Of a DNA stretch of 6,214 nt, positions 1 to 3,356 are shown one piece after another. The DNA is from Helicobacter sp. (GTDB lineage Bacteria > Campylobacterota > Campylobacteria > Campylobacterales > Helicobacteraceae). The notes under the pieces were generated by a model, which was not told the origin of the DNA, did no database searches, and saw only the letters and a program-made list of their open reading frames with translations. The stretch lies in the NCBI GenBank assembly GCA_014799985.1, contig JAAVGZ010000019.1, positions 1 through 6,214 of the forward strand, in the 5' to 3' direction. The position numbers and the translations under genes are program-made. Each line of letters begins with the position of its first letter. Within the stretch, counting starts at the first letter, position 1.

Positions 1-54
1 GTGGGGGTGAATTATCGTGATTCTCTTAGAATCGCAAGCAAAAACGCGACATAA
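1..54 (+). CDS. possible 3' end of a plus-strand gene running in from the left edge
   Basis: The first 17 codons of the window are open in frame 1 of the plus strand and stop at TAA (52-54). They read VGVNYRDSLRIASKNAT. The other two plus frames stop almost at once. The codons are balanced rather than AT-biased, and a repeat of the kind found between genes begins 33 bp further on, so this could be the C-terminus of a gene convergent with the pentapeptide-repeat gene. Seventeen codons is too short to identify a family or to exclude a chance open frame. Confidence 0.2.
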   Translation: MGVNYRDSLRIASKNAT

Positions 55-86
55 AGACACAAGCCGCATTAAAGATGTAGCCTAGT

Positions 87-175
87 GTCATTGCGAGCGC
101 TAGCGAAGCAATCAACCGTCTTTGAGCGCTCGACACGTTAGATTGCCACGCATTTTAACAAATGCTCGCAATGAC
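87..175. repeat. ~90-bp palindromic repeat, copy 1
   Basis: The element is bounded by perfect 12-bp inverted ends, gtcattgcgagc (87-98) and gctcgcaatgac (164-175). Inside the ends lie the conserved blocks gcgaagcaatc (left) and gttagattgcc (right), around a variable centre. Copies 2 (2065-2151) and 3 (3039-3133) share the ends and blocks. No protein is encoded. The layout suggests a short non-autonomous repeat, or a REP-like sequence able to fold in RNA. This copy lies beyond the 3' end of the pentapeptide-repeat gene. Confidence 0.85.
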
Positions 176-187
176 CCACCCCCTAGC

Positions 188-208
188 CCCCCTCCGTAAG
201 GGAGGGGG
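188..208. repeat. G/C hairpin beside repeat copy 1
   Basis: ccccctcc (188-195) and ggaggggg (201-208) form an 8-bp perfect stem around a 5-base loop (gtaag). It begins 12 bp after the palindromic repeat. It may be a terminator stem or part of a composite intergenic repeat. No clear T-tract follows on either strand. Confidence 0.5.
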
Positions 209-245
209 AATCACATATGCCCAACGCGTGGGAGAGATAATAAAA

Positions 246-307
246 CGGAGGTGCGACTTTAGTCGCACTTATTCATGATTCTGTGTGCGGTTAAAACCGC
301 ACCTCCG
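246..307. terminator. paired palindromes downstream of the pentapeptide-repeat gene
   Basis: Two 18-bp palindromes sit side by side: gtgcgact-tt-agtcgcac (251-268) and gtgcggtt-aa-aaccgcac (285-302). The pair is enclosed by 10-bp inverted ends, cggaggtgcg (246-255) and cgcacctccg (298-307). The right edge is only 6 bp past the stop codon of the minus-strand gene ending at 314. Such stems could end transcription in either direction or protect the 3' end of the mRNA. There is no convincing U-tract, so termination is an inference. The structure itself is certain. Confidence 0.6.
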
Positions 308-313
308 ATGTGA

Positions 314-1882
314 TTAATTTGGAATAATCGTATTCTTGCGCGCTGTTTTTTGGAGAGAGAATAGTAGAAGAAAGAGAAATATTGTATATACAATATTTAA
401 ACTTTCAAACGCAAAAACGACATTTGTTTTTTCAATATCTATTATTTTACCCAAAATAGGCATTAGAAAGCTTGGTTGGCTAATTAGAGTAAACAATACA
501 ATGCAATAAGATAAAAATAACATGAATATTCTTTTTGCTTTTAGATTAAATATTCCAACTGATTCAATAAAAAACATTACCATAATTCCACATATTCCAG
601 CTAATATTCCAGATATGAATAATTCTATGATGATTACGAGTATCTTAATAATGCCCATGTAATGTCTGTTATTTTTTGGCTCTAACATGAAATAAAGAGC
701 TATCATTACAAACATGGCACATGAAATTAGCGACCACAGGATACTTGATATGACATCATAACAGTACAAGAACATAACAAATACAAGATTAATGCAACCA
801 AACAATGCAATCAGAAAAACAACATAGTTTAGAATCAGCAATAAATCTGTATGATGGTCAGATGTTATACGGTAACAGTAGAGTTGGATTCTATCTATAA
901 TATCTCGAATCCCTGAATTTTCTGCTTTCTCTTTTCTCCTATATTCTAGCTCAAGCTCTTTGCAATAGAGTTCGTATCGATGATAGTTTGAGGCGTCAAG
1001 CATGTTATGATGTTCAATCAATGGACTTTTGATATTTCTAAAGCTATCACGAAATTCATTGGCAATTTTATGTTTTTTAGATTCTCTTATATCTTTGTTT
1101 TTTCTCTCATTATAAGTTCTTTCTATTTTATCTCTTATATTGTCAAATTCAATTTCGCCACTAACATAAAATCTCTCTAATTTTTTTCTTGTATCATAAG
1201 AAGTAATATTTAAATCTGTATTTGTGAAATTAATATTTTCATTAAAGATAACTTGGACAAAATTGGGAATTTTTTGGAATATAGTTTGATAAAAATGCGC
1301 ATTTTTATAAAACTCACTTTGCTGAAAAATTGCTTCCTCTTTAAATTTTGTCTCATCAAAATACGAATTATTATCAAAAATAACTTCCGTAAAATCAGCG
1401 TTGTCATTGAAAGTCGATTCTGAAAAGAAAGCCCGTTCTTTAAAGCGAGAACGTGAAAAATTTGCCCTTCCCTCAAATGTTAATTTAATAAAGTAGGCAA
1501 TATCTTCAAAGACCGTATCTGTGCAAACAAAATTACCCTTGCAACTACCTTTAAGATTACCAAAATTAAAATTCACAATTTTTTTAAAAACACATCTATC
1601 TAAGGTACATTTTTTAAATGTGCATCTTTGAAACCGAATTTTTTTCTTGATAGTTTCATTTGTAAAGTGTAAATTATCGAACGCGCAATTTCTAAACTCA
1701 AGATTGTATTGACTGAAAATCTCGGCACTCATAATAGGCGCGATATGTAAAAGTCTATTCCTACTTACTGGCTGAATAACATAAAAAGAATTTTCGCGGA
1801 CAATCTCGTATCCACTCTCGCTTAACCCAAGTGCATCTCTAATTACCGCAATGTCATCATTTTGAGCGTTTGTGTCTCCCAT
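314..1882 (-). CDS. pentapeptide-repeat protein with C-terminal multi-pass membrane domain
   Basis: The protein has 522 aa. The ATG at 1882 is chosen over an in-frame start at 1927 because GGAGGA stands 6 nt ahead of it. Residues ~1-60 form a short N-terminal region. From ~61 the sequence becomes Phe-rich. From F131 to L224 aromatic positions alternate strictly 5 and 6 residues apart, giving nine 11-residue coils of the kind I recall for Pentapeptide_3-type repeats, which predicts a right-handed beta-helix. Residues ~230-340 are charged and helical, including NMLDASNYHRYELYCKEL (293-310). About five or six hydrophobic helices follow at roughly 346-374, 377-399, 411-438, 451-470 and 488-510. 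The protein is probably anchored in the inner membrane with the beta-helix and linker in the cytoplasm, but topology is inferred and the function is unknown. The gene is very AT-rich (18% GC in 1561-1620), appears monocistronic, and has palindrome pairs on both sides. Confidence 0.9.
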   Translation of the reverse strand: MGDTNAQNDDIAVIRDALGLSESGYEIVRENSFYVIQPVSRNRLLHIAPIMSAEIFSQYNLEFRNCAFDNLHFTNETIKKKIRFQRCTFKKCTLDRCVFKKIVNFNFGNLKGSCKGNFVCTDTVFEDIAYFIKLTFEGRANFSRSRFKERAFFSESTFNDNADFTEVIFDNNSYFDETKFKEEAIFQQSEFYKNAHFYQTIFQKIPNFVQVIFNENINFTNTDLNITSYDTRKKLERFYVSGEIEFDNIRDKIERTYNERKNKDIRESKKHKIANEFRDSFRNIKSPLIEHHNMLDASNYHRYELYCKELELEYRRKEKAENSGIRDIIDRIQLYCYRITSDHHTDLLLILNYVVFLIALFGCINLVFVMFLYCYDVISSILWSLISCAMFVMIALYFMLEPKNNRHYMGIIKILVIIIELFISGILAGICGIMVMFFIESVGIFNLKAKRIFMLFLSYCIVLFTLISQPSFLMPILGKIIDIEKTNVVFAFESLNIVYTIFLFLLLFSLQKTARKNTIIPN

Positions 1883-1887
1883 TTTTA

Positions 1888-1893
1888 TCCTCC
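1888..1893 (-). promoter_or_regulatory. Shine-Dalgarno site that fixes the start at 1882
   Basis: The minus strand reads GGAGGA here, then ATAAA and the ATG. That leaves 6 nt between GGAGG and the start codon. The alternative in-frame start at 1927 has no comparable site and would place a hairpin inside the coding sequence. Confidence 0.8.
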
Positions 1894-1912
1894 ATGTGGT
1901 AGGTTTGTTTTG

Positions 1913-1969
1913 GTGGCTCACAAACATACTTGTGAGCTACATAAGCGCGACTAAATTTAGCTACACTTA
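1913..1969. repeat. paired palindromes in the leader of the pentapeptide-repeat gene
   Basis: gtggctcacaa (1913-1923) and ttgtgagctac (1930-1940) pair over 11 bp with one mismatch around a 6-base loop. Next to it, aagcgcgactaaa (1944-1956) and tttagctacactt (1957-1969) form a second, imperfect palindrome. Its gcgacta/tagc core resembles the gcgact/agtcgc palindrome at 251-268. The pair lies 20-87 bp ahead of the start codon at 1882, so it would fold in the 5' leader if transcription starts upstream of it. Confidence 0.6.
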
Positions 1970-1971
1970 TA
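1966..1971 (-). promoter_or_regulatory. possible -10 box for the pentapeptide-repeat gene
   Basis: The minus strand reads TATAAG within an AT-rich stretch (AAATTATAAG), about 85 nt ahead of the start codon. I see no clear -35 box, which is common for sigma-70 promoters in this phylum. The box overlaps the outer end of the palindrome pair. This rests on a single hexamer. Confidence 0.3.
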
Positions 1972-2064
1972 ATTTACTATTTGTTATGCGCATTTCCATG
2001 TTTTCCATATTAAGAGAATCGAAAACATCTCAACAATTAGAAACCCAAAAGATTCTAACTATCT

Positions 2065-2151
2065 GCCATTGCGAAAGGCGCTAGCCTCGCGGTAATCTAA
2101 CGCATTTGGTAATCCAATTATGTTAGATTGCTTCGCTTTGCTCGCAATGAC
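2065..2151. repeat. ~90-bp palindromic repeat, copy 2 (inverted)
   Basis: The right end is the intact gctcgcaatgac (2140-2151), preceded by gttagattgcttcgct. The left end, gccattgcga (2065-2074), is degenerate. Read on the minus strand it aligns with copy 1: 12-bp end, gcgaagcaatc block, variable centre, then gcgttagatt. It is therefore inverted relative to copy 1. It starts 15 bp past the stop codon of the 64-aa gene. Confidence 0.8.
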
Positions 2152-2166
2152 AAACTCACAAGAATT

Positions 2167-2361
2167 TTATTCCTCGCTATCGTTGCTATCGTTTTGGGTG
2201 CTAGAAGTGCCATTATTACCATTATTTGGTAGTGATGATGTTTGGGGTGTGTTTTGAGGCAAATCCAAACTCGGAGCAACTTCCATATCTGGAGAACAAT
2301 GTTCTCTGCCAAGCTCTAATTTTGACCCATCTTGCAATAGTTTTTCAATGTTTTTTTCCAT
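2167..2361 (-). CDS. small acidic hypothetical protein, 64 aa
   Basis: I do not recognise a family. The start at 2361 is supported by AAAGGAAGGA on the minus strand, ending 4 nt before the ATG. The open frame continues upstream into the 3' end of the preceding gene, where it has no ribosome site and cysteine- and serine-rich nonsense. Residues 1-20 could form a short amphipathic helix (MEKNIEKLLQDGSKLELG). From ~25 the protein is proline-, asparagine- and serine-rich, and it ends in an acidic, probably disordered tail (NDSNDSEE). There is no signal peptide or membrane segment. It lies 29 bp downstream of the membrane-protein gene, so the two are likely co-transcribed and may act together. It is probably cytoplasmic. 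Confidence 0.65.
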   Translation of the reverse strand: MEKNIEKLLQDGSKLELGREHCSPDMEVAPSLDLPQNTPQTSSLPNNGNNGTSSTQNDSNDSEE

Positions 2362-2390
2362 GCTATCCTTCCTTTCTATCAGATTTTTCA

Positions 2391-2777
2391 TCAAGCAAAA
2401 CATAATAATATGGCAAGAGCTATGATGACTGCTGCTAAACTCCACAATGAGACCGCATTCAATTTTTTTGACACAGAAAACCAACAGCTTTTTTTATTAA
2501 AAAAACATTTTTTCTCTTCCAGATAATATTTTTTGGCATTCTCCTTACCTATTTCAATATCTTTGTTACCATAATAAAATGATAACAAGGCAGAAACAAG
2601 TGATAACGCATTCAATATCAATAAGACTTTGACAAAATAATGGCTATTTTGTGAGTTTTCCAACAAAAATGTCATTAATCCAAAAAGCGCAGATGAAACA
2701 AGTAAAAGTATTTTATCTTGCATTTTTAAGTTCAGCGTAGTACGCTTGTCAGATTTTCTCACAAAATTATTATACAA
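2391..2777 (-). CDS. small three-helix membrane protein (C-terminal part of a frame-split gene)
   Basis: This frame encodes 128 aa from a TTG start, with weak AAGG 6 nt ahead of the TTG. It has hydrophobic helices at about 23-39, 47-69 and 108-128, and a Lys/Glu-rich loop between the second and third. The frame is open further upstream to 2831, and that extension (DRQNRKNDIKNRRQE) is in frame with the coiled-coil ORF 2759-2902 if ribosomes shift -1 at 2822-2828. The joined product would be 169 aa: N-terminal coil, then 'DKILLLVSSALFGLMTFL', a second helix ending in 'SALLSFYYG', a charged segment and a last helix. I recall small bacterial membrane proteins of unknown function with this layout and an N-terminal coil, which favours the joined form. 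TTG may simply be an internal Leu codon. The function is unknown; it probably sits in the inner membrane. Confidence 0.7.
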   Translation of the reverse strand: MYNNFVRKSDKRTTLNLKMQDKILLLVSSALFGLMTFLLENSQNSHYFVKVLLILNALSLVSALLSFYYGNKDIEIGKENAKKYYLEEKKCFFNKKSCWFSVSKKLNAVSLWSLAAVIIALAILLCFA

Positions 2778-2902
2778 TTCTTGCCTTCGGTTTTTAATAT
2801 CATTTTTTCTATTTTGTCTATCTTTTTTATTTCAGAAATCAGACGATTCTTTGTCTCTTCCATCTCTTGTTCTATCTGCTGAATTATTTTTTCTGTCATC
2901 AT
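2759..2902 (-). CDS. coiled-coil N-terminal part of the frame-split membrane protein, 47 aa if unshifted
   Basis: A strong GGAGGT (2907-2912) precedes two adjacent ATGs (2902 and 2899); the second has the better spacing. From the second ATG the frame reads MTEKIIQQIEQEMEETKNRL, then ISEIKK, KIDKIEK and a short hydrophobic end before TGA at 2759-2761. The heptad-like hydrophobic pattern predicts a coiled coil. The ORF overlaps the 128-aa membrane frame by 19 bp. The best ribosome site of the locus is here, while the membrane part has only a TTG with a weak site, so this is probably the true start of a 169-aa protein after a -1 shift at codon 26. Otherwise it is a 46-47 aa peptide translationally coupled to the membrane protein. 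Confidence 0.6.
   Translation of the reverse strand: MMTEKIIQQIEQEMEETKNRLISEIKKIDKIEKMILKTEGKNCIIIL
2822..2828 (-). other. dnaX-type slippery heptamer A AAA AAG at the frame junction
   Basis: On the minus strand the zero frame reads ATA AAA AAG ATA GAC, so the heptamer A AAA AAG is phased as X XXY YYZ, the arrangement used for -1 frameshifting in dnaX. A -1 slip continues GAT AGA CAA into the membrane-protein frame. I see no strong hairpin within about 10 nt downstream and no well-placed Shine-Dalgarno stimulator. A one-base contraction of an original A7 run, or transcriptional slippage, is therefore equally possible. Confidence 0.5.
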
Positions 2903-2940
2903 AATTACCTCCACAATTCATTTCCGCCGCCCTCCAAAAA

Positions 2941-2996
2941 AGGCTGCTTTGCACAAACTTATAGAATCTGCCCCCAACGTAGGCTGCTTGCACAAA
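2941..2996. repeat. direct repeat pair upstream of the two-gene unit
   Basis: aggctgctttgcacaaa (2941-2957) and aggctgcttgcacaaa (2981-2996) are identical except for one extra T. They start 40 bp apart, about four helical turns. They lie 39-94 bp ahead of the start at 2902 and bracket a possible -10 box. They could be regulator-binding sites or the remains of a local duplication. Confidence 0.65.
2958..2963 (-). promoter_or_regulatory. possible -10 box for the two-gene unit
   Basis: The minus strand reads TATAAG within GATTCTATAAGTTTG, about 56 nt ahead of the ATG at 2902. No clear -35 box is visible. It is the only promoter-like hexamer I found between the gene and repeat copy 3. Confidence 0.3.
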
Positions 2997-3002
2997 TCGA
3001 GA

Positions 3003-3026
3003 TTCTTTAGCCTAAAGGCTTCAGAA
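3003..3026. repeat. small hairpin between direct repeats and repeat copy 3
   Basis: agcct (3009-3013) and aggct (3016-3020) pair around a 2-base loop, with ttct and agaa extending the inverted symmetry outward after mismatches. It abuts the ~90-bp repeat and may be part of a composite intergenic element. Confidence 0.35.
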
Positions 3027-3038
3027 TGACAATTTGAT

Positions 3039-3133
3039 GTCCTTGCGAGCGAGCGGCGCGAGCGAAGCAATCAACGATTCTTGGTTACCCAACGCGTTCG
3101 ATTGCCGCACCTGCTTCGCAGGCTCGCAATGAC
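3039..3133. repeat. ~90-bp palindromic repeat, copy 3
   Basis: The ends are gtccttgcgagc (3039-3050, one mismatch to copy 1) and gctcgcaatgac (3122-3133, perfect). The inner blocks gcgaagcaatcaac and cgttcgattgccgcac match copy 1 in the same orientation. An internal cctgcttcgcagg palindrome sits near the right end. It lies between the large surface-protein gene and the two-gene unit. Confidence 0.85.
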
Positions 3134-3356
3134 GAGATGTTTCGGCTTCGCCTCAACATGACATTCGCCCCCCATGGGCGCGCAAAAGCGCAAATCCCCG
3201 CGGGGGAGGGGGCAACATGCCCCAAAAGGGAAGCACCGCCCCACACAAACCCAATAGAATCTGTGCGAGACACAGAGGGCTTGCAAAAAGCGCTTGCAAG
3301 CCCCAGAAGCACAAGCCTAGCGCAAAGCGCAAAAGCCTATGCAAACTAATCTACCC
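3134..3356. other. GC-rich, hairpin-dense spacer downstream of the surface-protein gene
   Basis: No supportable gene is present, although several frames stay open because of base composition. From left to right the spacer holds ccccgcgggg (3196-3205, perfect palindrome), ggggc-aacat-gcccc (3209-3223), cccaaaaggg (3221-3230), the tandem hairpins at 3260-3303, and a gcgc-aaa-gcgc palindrome just before the stop codon of the large gene. This is far richer in GC than the spacers to its left. Confidence 0.6.
3260..3303 (-). terminator. tandem hairpins, probable 3' end of the surface-protein transcript
   Basis: Two abutting stems are seen: gggcttgcaa/ttgcaagccc (3277-3286 with 3294-3303, 10 bp perfect, 7-base loop) and tctgtg/cacaga (3260-3265 with 3271-3276, 5-base loop). 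The larger stem starts 54 nt past the stop codon at 3357 in the direction of transcription. There is no U-tract after either stem on the minus strand, so they may protect the mRNA 3' end rather than terminate on their own. Confidence 0.5.

Noticed and set aside
1210..1476. 88-codon minus-strand frame inside the pentapeptide gene
   Set aside because: It is an out-of-frame shadow of the Phe-rich repeat region.
1872..2084. 70-codon plus-strand frame over the leader of the pentapeptide gene
   Set aside because: It overlaps the palindromes, promoter region and repeat copy 2, and has no ribosome site.
2832..2921. 29-codon minus-strand frame from an ATG at 2921, in the same frame as the membrane protein but stopped by TGA at 2832
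   Set aside because: It runs out of frame through the Shine-Dalgarno site and start of the coiled-coil frame, has no ribosome site of its own, and is hydrophilic without pattern.
87..3133. CRISPR array
   Set aside because: The repeats are only three, kilobases apart, palindromic and in mixed orientation, without regular spacers.
3071..3349. Overlapping open frames on both strands in the GC-rich spacer
   Set aside because: They run through the palindromic repeat and hairpins. Several frames are open at once because of composition, and none has a ribosome site or protein-like pattern.
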